64,000 bases of DNA, from NCBI GenBank assembly GCA_023958085.1, contig JAMLGI010000005.1, forward strand, positions 1 to 64,000, in the 5' to 3' direction. The notes under the pieces are model-generated. The model worked only from the letters and a program-made list of their open reading frames with translations. It was not told the DNA's origin and did no database searches. Position numbers and translations under genes: made by a program. This document shows, one piece after another, positions 23,128 through 34,431 of the stretch; position 1 is the first letter of the stretch, and every line of letters begins with the position of its first letter. The stretch comes from Solirubrobacterales bacterium (lineage in GTDB: Bacteria > Actinomycetota > Thermoleophilia > Solirubrobacterales > 70-9).

Positions 23128-24111
23128 GTGGATCTCTCGGTCGCATTTCTCGGAACGGGCGGGCCGGCCCCGACCGCCCTGCGAAACACCGCCGCGGTGC
23201 TGATCACCCGTGGGGGAGAGCGTCTGCTTTTTGACTGCGGGGAGGGAACCCAGCGACAGCTGCGGCTCTCGACCGGCCTGGTTCAGCTCGACGGGGTCTT
23301 CCTCACCCACTTTCACCTCGACCACTGCCTCGGTCTGCCGGGGCTGCTCAAGACCTACGATCTGAACGAACGTGAGGAACCGCTCTGGCTGGTCGGACCG
23401 ACCGGCCTCGGACAGCTGATCAGGGATCTGCGGCCACTGATCGGGAGGCTCGGGTATCCACTCGAGATCGAAGAGCTCAATGCGGGCGATGTGCTGCCGG
23501 GAGACGGATACGAGATCGAGACCTTCGCGGTCGAGCATCGCACCCGGGCGCTCGGCTACGCACTGCTTGAAGACGACCGGCCCGGCCGCTTTGATCCCGA
23601 GGTGGCGGCTCGTCTCGGAGTTCAGCCAGGCCCGGACTTCGGTCGCCTGCAGGCGGGTGAGACGGTGAAAGGGACCGACGGGACCGTGGAGCCCGACCAG
23701 GTGATGGGCGAGGATCGGTTCGGCCGGTCGATCGCGATCACCGGAGACACGATGCCGACCTCCGCGACCGTCCGGGCGGCCGCCGAAGCGGACCTCCTGA
23801 TCCACGACTCGAGCTTCATGAAGGAAGATGCGGACCGGGCCGAGGAGACCGGGCACTCGACCGGAGTCCAGGCCGCAGGCGTGGCTGCCGAGGCCGGGGT
23901 CAAGATGCTGGCGATGGTTCACATTTCCGCTCGATACCACGTCGGGAAGGCTCTGGACGAGGCCAGGGAGATCTTCCCCGGCGCCGTTGCCCCGCGGGAT
24001 TTCGACCTGATCGAGCTGCCGTTTCCGGAACGGGGAGAGCCCCGGCTGGTTCCGGGTGGAGCCAGGCGAGACCACGATGCCGACCGGAACCAGCCCGGTT
24101 CGGGTGAGTAG
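23128..24111 (+). CDS. rnz: Ribonuclease Z
   Basis: RNase Z trims the 3' end of tRNA precursors that lack an encoded CCA. The 327-residue MBL-fold protein has the zinc motif HFHLDH at 61-66, the N-terminal FLGTGGPAPTALRNT with FDCGEGTQRQL, and the later AITGDTMP, HDSSF and HISARY metal/phosphate motifs. The tRNA-Arg gene nearby lacks CCA, consistent with a need for this enzyme. GTG 23128 is preferred over 23101 because the family N-terminus begins there and a -10 box lies 7 nt upstream. Confidence 0.92.
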   Translation: MDLSVAFLGTGGPAPTALRNTAAVLITRGGERLLFDCGEGTQRQLRLSTGLVQLDGVFLTHFHLDHCLGLPGLLKTYDLNEREEPLWLVGPTGLGQLIRDLRPLIGRLGYPLEIEELNAGDVLPGDGYEIETFAVEHRTRALGYALLEDDRPGRFDPEVAARLGVQPGPDFGRLQAGETVKGTDGTVEPDQVMGEDRFGRSIAITGDTMPTSATVRAAAEADLLIHDSSFMKEDADRAEETGHSTGVQAAGVAAEAGVKMLAMVHISARYHVGKALDEAREIFPGAVAPRDFDLIELPFPERGEPRLVPGGARRDHDADRNQPGSGE

Positions 24112-24213
24112 TACCTTTCCCGTCTCGCGTCGCTGCTTCCGGCCGGTTTCGCGCGGCTCCGGTCCGGAGTGAGGTCGGTCGGTAACGCCAATCGGCCCCG
24201 CCGGGCGCGGTGA

Positions 24214-24219
24214 TAGGGT
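24214..24219 (+). promoter_or_regulatory. -10 box candidate for the pyr operon
   Basis: TAGGGT, the same hexamer as before the SAM riboswitch, lies ~12 nt before the PyrR-binding loop. Transcription would start near 24226. No good -35 is seen. Confidence 0.4.
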
Positions 24220-24230
24220 TGCTTCCGTCG

Positions 24231-24264
24231 GTTCCTTTAATCCGGTCCAGAGAGGCCAGAAGGG
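24231..24264 (+). promoter_or_regulatory. PyrR RNA-binding loop overlapping the pyrR ribosome-binding site
   Basis: The sequence TTCCTTTAAT-CCGG-TCCAGAGAGG-CC-AGAAGGG matches the PyrR-binding hairpin known from Bacillus, with the conserved loop TCCAGAGAGG at 24246-24255. The lower stem pairs CCTT (24234-24237) with AAGG (24260-24263). GAAGGG is also the ribosome-binding site, 7 nt before the TTG start of pyrR. There is no terminator after it. PyrR-UMP binding would therefore block translation, as proposed for mycobacterial pyrR, rather than cause attenuation. Confidence 0.85.
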
Positions 24265-24271
24265 TCCCCGT

Positions 24272-24826
24272 TTGAACGAGAAGACCGTGATGGACGCGAG
24301 TGACGTCGAGCGAACGCTCAGGCGAATCACTCACGAGATCCTCGAGAAGAACCCGGGTGGCGACACGGTCGCGATCGTCGGAATCCACACCCGCGGGGTG
24401 ACTCTGGCCAACCGGCTCGCAGCGCTGCTGAACGAGCTGACCGACAGCGAGGTTCCGCTCGGTGAGATCGACATCTCTTTCTATCGGGATGACATCGGAG
24501 CCCGCGGCGGGGAACACCAGCCGGTGGTTCACGCGACCCGGCTTGATTTTGCACTCGAGGGCAGAACCGTCGTGATGGTTGACGACGTGCTCTTCACCGG
24601 CCGTACCGTGCGGGCCGGAATCGAGGCGCTCTTTGACTACGGCCGCCCGGCCCGGATCCAGCTTGCCGTACTCTGCGACCGGGGCCATCGGGAGTTGCCG
24701 ATCCGACCGGACTACGTGGGCAAGAACCTGCCGACCTCGCGTGGCGAAAAGGTCGCCGTCAGGCTGAGCGAGGATGACGGGAGGGATGAAGTTTCGATCC
24801 TCACTCCGCTGGAGGCGGTCGAATGA
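24272..24826 (+). CDS. pyrR: PyrR, pyrimidine operon RNA-binding regulator
   Basis: PyrR binds pyr mRNA when UMP is abundant and often also has uracil phosphoribosyltransferase activity. The 184-residue protein has the PRPP motif VVMVDDVLFTGRTVRAG at 100-116. It also has HTRGVTLANRLA near 39 and ISFYRDD near 68, all typical of PyrR. It starts with TTG at 24272, just after its own predicted binding hairpin, and overlaps pyrB by ATGA. It is the first gene of pyrR-pyrB-pyrC-carA-carB-pyrK-pyrD. Confidence 0.95.
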   Translation: MNEKTVMDASDVERTLRRITHEILEKNPGGDTVAIVGIHTRGVTLANRLAALLNELTDSEVPLGEIDISFYRDDIGARGGEHQPVVHATRLDFALEGRTVVMVDDVLFTGRTVRAGIEALFDYGRPARIQLAVLCDRGHRELPIRPDYVGKNLPTSRGEKVAVRLSEDDGRDEVSILTPLEAVE

Positions 24827-25770
24827 AACATCTGCTCGGGATTGACGGTCTGGACCGTGACTGGATCGAGGAGGTGCTCGACCGGGCGGACGCCTTTGCC
24901 GAAGTGACCCGGCGCGACATCAAGAAGGTGCCCACCCTTCGGGGCCGGACCGTGCTCACCCTGTTCTACGAGGCGAGCACCCGGACGTCGTCTTCGTTCG
25001 AGCTCGCGGCAAAGCGGCTGTCTGCCGATGTGATCTCGATCAAGGCGACCGGGTCCTCGGTCGAGAAGGGTGAGTCGCTCAAGGACACCGTGGAGACCCT
25101 TTCCGCCTACTCTCCGAGCGCGATCGTGATCCGTCACCCGCAGGCCGGGGCGGCGGAGTTGCTGAGTCGCTGGGCCGACGCCTCGGTGATCAATGCCGGC
25201 GACGGGATGCACCAGCACCCGACCCAGTCGCTGCTCGACCTCTCGGTGCTTCGATCCCGGCTCGGAGATCTGGAAGGCCGGAGGATCTGGATCGTCGGCG
25301 ACGTGCTGCACAGCCGGGTCGCCCGTTCGAACATTCAGGCCTTCCGGACCATGGGGGCCGAGGTGACCGTGGCCGCCCCTCCGACCCTGTTGCCGCGGGG
25401 AATCGAGTCAACCGGGTGCGAGATCCGCTACTCGCTGGATGATCTGGGCGAGGCCGACGTGGTCTATCTGCTGCGGATGCAGCGGGAACGGATGAAGGAG
25501 AACTTCGTTCCCTCCCTTCGCGAGTACGCCCGGTTGTTCCAGGTCGACTCCCGTCGGCTCGGTCCGCGCCAACTGGTGATGCACCCCGGCCCGGTGAACC
25601 GCGGGATCGAGATCGGTCCCGAGCTTGTGGATTCGTCCCGATCCTTGATCACCGATCAGGTGGCCGCCGGGCTGGCGGTGCGGATGGCCGTGCTCTACCA
25701 GCTACTGACCCGGCCCGGAGTGCCCGAATCGGTCTCCTCCGGACCGGTCCCGATAGGAGAACCCGCATGA
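24823..25770 (+). CDS. pyrB: Aspartate carbamoyltransferase catalytic subunit
   Basis: PyrB joins carbamoyl phosphate and aspartate, the committed step of pyrimidine synthesis. The 315-residue protein has the carbamoyl-phosphate loop STRTSSSFE at 52-60, the HPTQSLLDL motif at 132-140 and the aspartate-binding segment with MHPGPVNRG near 256. No pyrI regulatory gene is present, as in other bacteria with trimeric PyrB. ATG and stop overlap both neighbours (ATGA). Confidence 0.96.
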   Translation: MKHLLGIDGLDRDWIEEVLDRADAFAEVTRRDIKKVPTLRGRTVLTLFYEASTRTSSSFELAAKRLSADVISIKATGSSVEKGESLKDTVETLSAYSPSAIVIRHPQAGAAELLSRWADASVINAGDGMHQHPTQSLLDLSVLRSRLGDLEGRRIWIVGDVLHSRVARSNIQAFRTMGAEVTVAAPPTLLPRGIESTGCEIRYSLDDLGEADVVYLLRMQRERMKENFVPSLREYARLFQVDSRRLGPRQLVMHPGPVNRGIEIGPELVDSSRSLITDQVAAGLAVRMAVLYQLLTRPGVPESVSSGPVPIGEPA

Positions 25771-27143
25771 ACAGCGAACCGGCTGCCGAACCGCCGGCTC
25801 TGCCCGAGCCTCTGGTGCAGCGACCCGGACCGGCAGCGAACCTGCTGATCCGGGGGGCGGAGCTGCTCGATCCGGCCGCCGGAATCGAGGGCCGACATGA
25901 CCTGAGGGTTCGTGACGGGGAGATCGCCGAGATCGGCGAACCCGGGTCGCTCGAGACCGAAGGTACCGAAGTGATCGAGGCCGACGGGCTTTTCCTGTTT
26001 CCGGCCTTCTTCGATCCGCACGTTCATTTCCGTACACCGGGGCAGGAGTGGAAAGAGGATCTCGAAACCGGAACCCGTTCGGCCGCGGCGGGTGGCTACG
26101 CGGGGGTGCTGGCGATGGCCAACACGGCGCCCCCGGTCTCGACCGCCGAACAGATCGAAGCCCTGCGGGACCGGGCCCGACATGTGGCCTCGGTGCCGGT
26201 CGGTTTCATGGCCACCGTGACCCGTGGGATGGAGGGCCGCGAGCTGACCGACATGGCCGAGCTTCGCGAGGCGGGCGCCGTCGGCTTCACCGATGACGGA
26301 CTTCCGGTTGCCAGCCCGATGATCCTCCGCCGAGCGCTTCAGTACCAGGCCATGTGTGGGGGGACGATCGCGCTTCACGAGGAGGAACCGACCCTCTCCG
26401 GGACCGGGGTCATGCACGAAGGGACCGTTTCGCTGGAGCTCGGTCTGCGCGGCATCCCGTCGATCTCGGAGTCGGTGATGATCAGCCGGGACGCCGAGAT
26501 CGCCGGCTACGAGAACGGGGCGATCCAGATCCAGCACCTCTCGGCGGCCGAATCGGTGGCCGCGGTCCGACGGGCGAAGGATGCCGGGGTCAGGATCACC
26601 TGCGAGGTGACACCGCACCACCTGGTCCTGACCGACGAAGCGGTCCGGTCGCTGGATGCCTCGCGCCACAAGATGAATCCCCCGTTGCGTTCGGAGAGCG
26701 ACCGTGAGGTCCTGATCGAGGCACTGACCGACGGCACGATCGACTGCATCGCCACCGATCACGCACCACATGCAATCCACGAGAAAGAGGTTCCTTATGA
26801 GGCTGCCAACATGGGCGTGACCGGTCTGGAGACCGCGTTCTCCTCGCTCTACACCCACCTCGTCCGGTCCGGCCTCATCCCGCTGTCACTGCTGGTCGAG
26901 AAACTCGGCTCGGGCGGGGCCGCATTCGGCATCGAGCCGTTCTCGCTGGAGCCGGGATCCCCGGCCAACCTCTGTCTGGTCGACCCGGAGGCGGAGTGGA
27001 CCGTCGGGGCGGACGGCTACGAGTCCCGCTCGACCAACTCATGGTGCGCCGGTGAGAAACAGAGCGGACGGGTCGTGGTCACGCTGGCCGGCGGGCAGGT
27101 CGCCTTCCGGCTGCGCAGCTTCAGCCTCGGGGTGGCCGGTTGA
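25767..27143 (+). CDS. pyrC: Dihydroorotase
   Basis: PyrC cyclises carbamoyl aspartate to dihydroorotate. The 458-residue zinc amidohydrolase has HVH at 85-87 in FFDPHVHFRTPG and the substrate-binding NTAP segment. Further metal-site regions are HEEEP, QIQHLSAAESV, EVTPHHL and ATDHAPH near 329. It belongs to the longer class I (allantoinase-like) dihydroorotases. The ~25 residues before LLIRGAELLDP are a non-conserved Pro/Ala-rich extension. It overlaps carA through TTGA. Confidence 0.95.
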   Translation: MNSEPAAEPPALPEPLVQRPGPAANLLIRGAELLDPAAGIEGRHDLRVRDGEIAEIGEPGSLETEGTEVIEADGLFLFPAFFDPHVHFRTPGQEWKEDLETGTRSAAAGGYAGVLAMANTAPPVSTAEQIEALRDRARHVASVPVGFMATVTRGMEGRELTDMAELREAGAVGFTDDGLPVASPMILRRALQYQAMCGGTIALHEEEPTLSGTGVMHEGTVSLELGLRGIPSISESVMISRDAEIAGYENGAIQIQHLSAAESVAAVRRAKDAGVRITCEVTPHHLVLTDEAVRSLDASRHKMNPPLRSESDREVLIEALTDGTIDCIATDHAPHAIHEKEVPYEAANMGVTGLETAFSSLYTHLVRSGLIPLSLLVEKLGSGGAAFGIEPFSLEPGSPANLCLVDPEAEWTVGADGYESRSTNSWCAGEKQSGRVVVTLAGGQVAFRLRSFSLGVAG

Positions 27144-28281
27144 GTCCGGCCACCGCGGGGCCGAAGAGACAGCCCGGTTTCGTCCTTCTGGAGGACGGCA
27201 CCCGGTTCGACGGTGAACTGATCGGCTCCGGATCCGGGGTCGGTGAGGTGGTCTTCAACACGGCGATGTCCGGCTACCAGGAGGAGGTCTCGGATCCCTC
27301 CTACGCGGGCCAGATCATCGTCTTCACCTATCCGGAGATCGGGAACTACGGGGTTTCCTCCAAGGCGATGGAGTCTGCCCGGGCCCACGCTCGGGGGGTG
27401 ATCATGCGTGACGGGGTGAACTACTCGGACCAGGCCACCGCCGAAGGTGGATGGCTGGACTGGCTCGAGGAGGCCGGAGTGTGGGCGATCGACGGGATCG
27501 ACACCCGCGGACTGGTCCGTCACATCCGGGATCGGGGCGCGATGCGGGGCGGGATCTTTCCCGCCGACCTGACCCCGGATGAGGCGCGGAGCGCGATCGA
27601 GGCGGAGGCCTCGATGACCGGCCGGGACCTGACCGGCGAGGTCACCCCGGAACGGCCGGTGATGATCGAGGGCTCGGGAATTCACGTGGTCGCGCTGGAC
27701 ACCGGGATCAAGAACTCGATCATCCGCCGGTTCCGCAACCGGGACTGTCGGATCACCCTGCTCCCCTGCACCACGGACGCCGAGGGGGTGCTGGCCCACG
27801 ATCCGGACCTGATCTTCCTGGCCAACGGACCCGGCGATCCTGCCGCGACCACGCAGGTGACCGAGACCGCGGTCGCGCTGCTCGGACGCAAGCCGATCGC
27901 CGGCATCTGTTTCGGTCACCAGCTACTCAGCCGGGCAATCGGTCTCGAGACCTTCAAGCTGCCGTTCGGCCACCGCGGCGGCAACCATCCGGTCAAGGAT
28001 CTCGAAGGAGACCTGATCGAAATCACGTCCCAGAACCACGGCTTCTCGGTGGTCGCGCCTGACGGGTCCCGGACCGTGGGCAGCGATCGTCCGCTGGTCT
28101 GGGAGTCCGAATACGGCGAGGCGGCGATCACCCACGTGAACCTGTACGACAACACGATCGAGGGGCTGCGGCTCCCGGAGGCAAAGGCAATTTCCGTTCA
28201 GTACCACCCAGAGGCCGGCCCCGGGCCGCGTGACTCAATCCACATGTTCGACCGTTTCCTCGCCATGGTGGAGGCCGGCTG

Positions 28282-28282
<1 letters not shown>
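27140..28282 (+). CDS. carA: Carbamoyl phosphate synthase small (glutaminase) subunit
   Basis: CarA releases ammonia from glutamine and channels it to CarB. The 380-residue protein has the N-terminal CPSase_sm domain ([21 protein letters not shown]) and a class I glutamine amidotransferase domain. The nucleophile is C257 in [18 protein letters not shown] and the His/Glu pair in [10 protein letters not shown] complete the site. The start is TTG inside a TTGA overlap with pyrC, and the TGATG junction joins it to carB. Confidence 0.96.
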
Positions 28283-31348
<3,066 letters not shown>

Positions 31349-31359
<11 letters not shown>

Positions 31360-32224
31360 CCCGGTCACCGGGGAGCCGGCCCCGGCACCATTCGGAAGGC
31401 GCCGATGCGAGGTGACCGCAACCTCGCCCGCCGGCGGCTACCGGTTGATCGCCATCAGCGACCCGGAGGGTCCGCCGCCGGCCCCCGGCCAGTTCTACAT
31501 GCTGGCCTCCGTCACCGGTTGGAGCGGGGATGGTGGCCGCCCCTTTCTGCCGCGGGCGATCTCTCATGCCCGAACGGGGGTTGCGCCCGGTGGAGGGCTT
31601 CGACTGGAGTTCCTGCTCGACCGGGTCGGCCCCGGAACCGACCGCCTGGCCTCGATGCCTCCGGGGTCGGAGTGCTGGATGGCCGGACCCTTCGGCCGCG
31701 GTTTCAGCCTGCCGCGCCGGCTCAACCCGGAGGCGTTCGGGGCGATTCTCGTCGGAGGCGGAATCGGGATCGCTCCGATGGCAGCGCTCCGCCGGGAACT
31801 GATCGGTCGCAACGTCCCCTCCCGGAGCCTGCTCGGATTCCGTGATCAGGCCAACTCCGGCGGGATCGGTGAACTGTTCGGCTGCGACGATGTCCGACTG
31901 GCATTCGAGGACGGCAGCACCGGACACCGGGGGTACGTGACCGACCTCCTGCTGCAACTGCTCGAGGGTGATGATGCCGGCTCGGCCGCGGTCTACGCGT
32001 GTGGGCCACCGGCAATGCTGGAAGCCGTACGGCAGATCTGTCTGGCCCGCAAGATCCCGGTGGAACTGGCGCTGGAGTCACCGATGGCCTGTGGCTACGG
32101 TGCCTGCTTCGGCTGCGCCGTCCCCAGACCCGGCGGTGGTTACCTGCGGCTCTGCGTTGACGGTCCGGTCGTTCGTGGAGACGAGATAGCCACCGCCCTG
32201 GGTGGGGAGGCGGACCGTGGCTGA
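31349..32224 (+). CDS. pyrK: Dihydroorotate dehydrogenase electron transfer subunit PyrK
   Basis: PyrK carries FAD and a [2Fe-2S] cluster that pass electrons from class 1B PyrD to NAD+. The 291-residue protein has a ferredoxin-reductase-like FAD domain ([15 protein letters not shown]), a nucleotide-binding [12 protein letters not shown] and YACGPPAML. The C-terminal cluster ligands are C248, C253, C256 and C269. Together with the adjacent pyrD this predicts an NAD-linked, not quinone-linked, dihydroorotate oxidation. The ATG overlaps carB by 11 nt. Confidence 0.93.
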
Positions 32225-33137
32225 CCTGTCCACAACCCTCTGCGGCATCGACCTCAAGGGACCCGTACTCAACGGATCCGGGACTTTCGATGCGATCGCC
32301 GCCCGAAAGGTGTTCGGTGACGAGGTGGTCAGGGAGTTCCCGTTCGATTGCTACGTCTCGAAGACGATCACCCTGCACCCACGTCCCGGCAACCCGCCAC
32401 ACCGACTCTGGGAGACACCCTCGGGAATGATCAACTCGATCGGTCTCCCCGGCCCCGGGCTGGAGGGCTTCCTCGAGCGTGACCTCGATGAACTGGCCCG
32501 CTTCGGGGTTCCGCTTGTCGTCTCGGTGATGGCGGACTCGGCCGACGGGTTTGCCGCCCTGCTGGAAGGCGTGGTCTCCCGTCCGGAGGTGGCAGCGGTC
32601 GAGTTGAACGTCTCCTGTCCGAACGTCCACTCCGGGCTGATCGTCGGGGAGCAGCCGGAGGAGACCGAAAAATTGATGGGCCGCCTGCGGCCCCTGACCG
32701 ATCGGCCCCTGATCGTGAAACTGACCCCGAACGTGGCCGGCCCGGAGGCTGTGGCCCGGGCGGCCGAGGCCGGCGGTGCCGACGCGGTCTCCCTGATCAA
32801 CACGATCAAGGCGGCCGCGATCGACCCCGACCGGAACCGCACCTGGCTCGGGGCAGGAACGGGTGGTCTTTCCGGACCGGCGGTGCGGCCCGTGGCACTC
32901 TCCCAGGTGCGGGCGGTGGCGGCCGCCGTATCGGTTCCGGTGATCGGGATGGGTGGCATCACGGACGGGGAGTCGGCCCTGGATTTTGTCCTCGCCGGAG
33001 CCCGGGTCATCGCGGTCGGCACCGAGAACTTCCGTGATCCGAAGGCCGGCATCAGGGTCCGCGAGGGCCTCGATCGTGCCCTCGAGCGGCGCGGCTTCGC
33101 CTCTCTGGCCGAGGCTCAGGCATCAACCTTGAGTTGA
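32217..33137 (+). CDS. pyrD: Dihydroorotate dehydrogenase, class 1B catalytic subunit
   Basis: PyrD oxidises dihydroorotate to orotate using FMN. The 306-residue protein has the class 1 features: catalytic cysteine C134 in ELNVSCPN, KLTPNVAG, SLINTIKAAAID and the FMN phosphate-binding GMGGITDGESALDF. A cysteine base and the neighbouring pyrK identify class 1B. I use the GTG at 32217 ([13 protein letters not shown]), which has GGGGAGG just upstream and an 8-nt overlap with pyrK; the GTG at 32202 is less likely. It ends the operon; pyrE and pyrF are not in the window. Confidence 0.95.
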   Translation: MADLSTTLCGIDLKGPVLNGSGTFDAIAARKVFGDEVVREFPFDCYVSKTITLHPRPGNPPHRLWETPSGMINSIGLPGPGLEGFLERDLDELARFGVPLVVSVMADSADGFAALLEGVVSRPEVAAVELNVSCPNVHSGLIVGEQPEETEKLMGRLRPLTDRPLIVKLTPNVAGPEAVARAAEAGGADAVSLINTIKAAAIDPDRNRTWLGAGTGGLSGPAVRPVALSQVRAVAAAVSVPVIGMGGITDGESALDFVLAGARVIAVGTENFRDPKAGIRVREGLDRALERRGFASLAEAQASTLS

Positions 33138-33195
33138 GGTCTAGGTCGATTTGGCGAAAACTGCCGTTTCTGACTTCCGTCCGAGGCCTGCGGGC

Positions 33196-33201
33196 TATAC
33201 T
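33196..33201 (+). promoter_or_regulatory. -10 box of the mihF-gmk operon
   Basis: TATACT, a near-consensus -10, ends 10 nt before the mihF ATG, so the mRNA would have only a few leader bases or none. The -35 region is not recognisable. Confidence 0.5.
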
Positions 33202-33211
33202 CTCGACCTCA

Positions 33212-33553
33212 ATGCCCCCCCTCGAAGAGCGAGACTCCCGTCCGCCGGAAGCCCCGGAAAGATCCCACGGTCAGCGGATGGCCGCCCTTGAGAGGGCTAA
33301 TGGCATTCGCAGTGCCAGGGCCCGCCTGAAACGTGACCTGAAGGCGGGTCGGGCGAGCATCCACGACCTGCTCCAGGCTCCGCCCGACTACGTGGCGACC
33401 GCCAAGGTTTTTGACATGCTTCTCGCCGTACCCAAGTACGGCCGGGTCAAGGCGAACCGGGTCCTGCAACAGTGCCGGGTCTCCTCGGTGAAGACGATCG
33501 GCGGACTCTCCGAACGGCAGCGGCGGGAACTGATCGAGCGGCTGCGGGCCTGA
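33212..33553 (+). CDS. mihF: Actinobacterial integration host factor (mIHF)
   Basis: A 113-residue nucleoid-associated protein of the mIHF family, which binds and bends DNA and is specific to actinobacteria. The C-terminal part has the helix-two-turn-helix core DVLLAPPxY-type sequence (LLQAPPDYVATAKVFDMLLAVPKYGRVKANRVL). The family ending SSVKTIGGLSERQRRELIERL is also present. The N-terminal ~25 residues are polar and variable. The ATG at 33212 is chosen because a TATACT box lies just upstream, inside what would otherwise be a longer open frame. It is followed 18 nt later by gmk, the usual actinobacterial order. Confidence 0.92.
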   Translation: MPPLEERDSRPPEAPERSHGQRMAALERANGIRSARARLKRDLKAGRASIHDLLQAPPDYVATAKVFDMLLAVPKYGRVKANRVLQQCRVSSVKTIGGLSERQRRELIERLRA

Positions 33554-33571
33554 GCGGAGCAACCCCCCGCG

Positions 33572-34162
33572 ATGAACGAGGTCCCGTCTCCCGGCTCCGA
33601 TCGGCCGGCCCGGGTATTTGTGATCACCGGCCCGTCCGGGGTCGGCAAAGGCAGTCTGATCGCGGGCCTGAGGGGGCGGATTCCGGAACTGGAGCTATCG
33701 ACTTCGGCCACCACCCGGAATCCGAGGCCGGGAGAGGTGGACGGCGGCGACTATCACTTCCTGAAAGCGGACGAGTTCGAACGACGGGTTGAGCGGGGGG
33801 AGTTCCTGGAGCATGCGGCCTATAGCGGCAACCGGTACGGAACCCTTCGCAGCGAAGTCGAGCAGAGACTGATGGCCGGACATCCGGTTGTCCTGGAGAT
33901 CGAGGTTCAGGGAGCACGCCAGGTCCGTGACACGATGCCGGAGGCGGTCCAGGTGTTCATCGCACCACCGGCCCTGGAAACTCTGCGGGAGCGCCTCGAG
34001 GGCCGTGGCACCGACCTGCCCGAAGCGATTGCCTCACGGCTGGAGGTGGCGGCCGGCGAGCTGGCGGCCCGGGGCGAGTTCCATCACCAGGTCGTGAATG
34101 ACGACCTGGATCGGGCAATCGACGAGCTGGAGCTCATCATCAGAGGCAAGCTGTCAAGATAG
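33572..34162 (+). CDS. gmk: Guanylate kinase
   Basis: Gmk phosphorylates GMP to GDP. The 196-residue protein has the P-loop GPSGVGKGS at 20-28, the GMP-binding STSATTRNPRPGEVDGGDYHF segment and EFLEHAAYSGNRYGT, and a typical lid with ERLEGRGTD. A 14-residue variable N-terminus precedes the core. It lies between mihF and rpoZ, 5 nt before the latter. Confidence 0.95.
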   Translation: MNEVPSPGSDRPARVFVITGPSGVGKGSLIAGLRGRIPELELSTSATTRNPRPGEVDGGDYHFLKADEFERRVERGEFLEHAAYSGNRYGTLRSEVEQRLMAGHPVVLEIEVQGARQVRDTMPEAVQVFIAPPALETLRERLEGRGTDLPEAIASRLEVAAGELAARGEFHHQVVNDDLDRAIDELELIIRGKLSR

Positions 34163-34167
34163 GTCCG

Positions 34168-34401
34168 ATGATCAAGCCTCGAGTCGACCAACTGCTAGAG
34201 CATGCCGACACGCACTACGCGGCCGTGGTTGTGGCCGCCCGCCGTGCGCGTCAGATCAACAGCTACTACCAGAGCCTTCAGGAAGGTGGCTACGGCGAGT
34301 ACCCGCCGCCGATGGTTCCGGTCGCTCCGGGCCAGGGCCCGCTGACCACCGCTCTGGAAGAGGTGGCCTCCGGCAAGCTGAAGTACGAGTACCGAAGCTA
34401 G
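34168..34401 (+). CDS. rpoZ: RNA polymerase omega subunit
   Basis: A 77-residue omega subunit that helps fold and assemble the beta-prime subunit. The conserved stretch is YAAVVVAARRARQINSYY (residues 17-34), and the ending TTALEEVASGKLKYEYRS is the actinobacterial type. The gmk-rpoZ-coaBC order is the usual context. Confidence 0.93.
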   Translation: MIKPRVDQLLEHADTHYAAVVVAARRARQINSYYQSLQEGGYGEYPPPMVPVAPGQGPLTTALEEVASGKLKYEYRS

Positions 34402-34431
34402 ACCCCGGGATCCCGACTGCCGGATCGAGAC

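Noticed and set aside
22702-24330. 542-codon open frame on the minus strand
   Set aside because: Most of it is antisense to rnz and pyrR, whose motifs are certain. Only its last ~102 codons, with a ribosome-binding site and signal peptide, look like a real gene.
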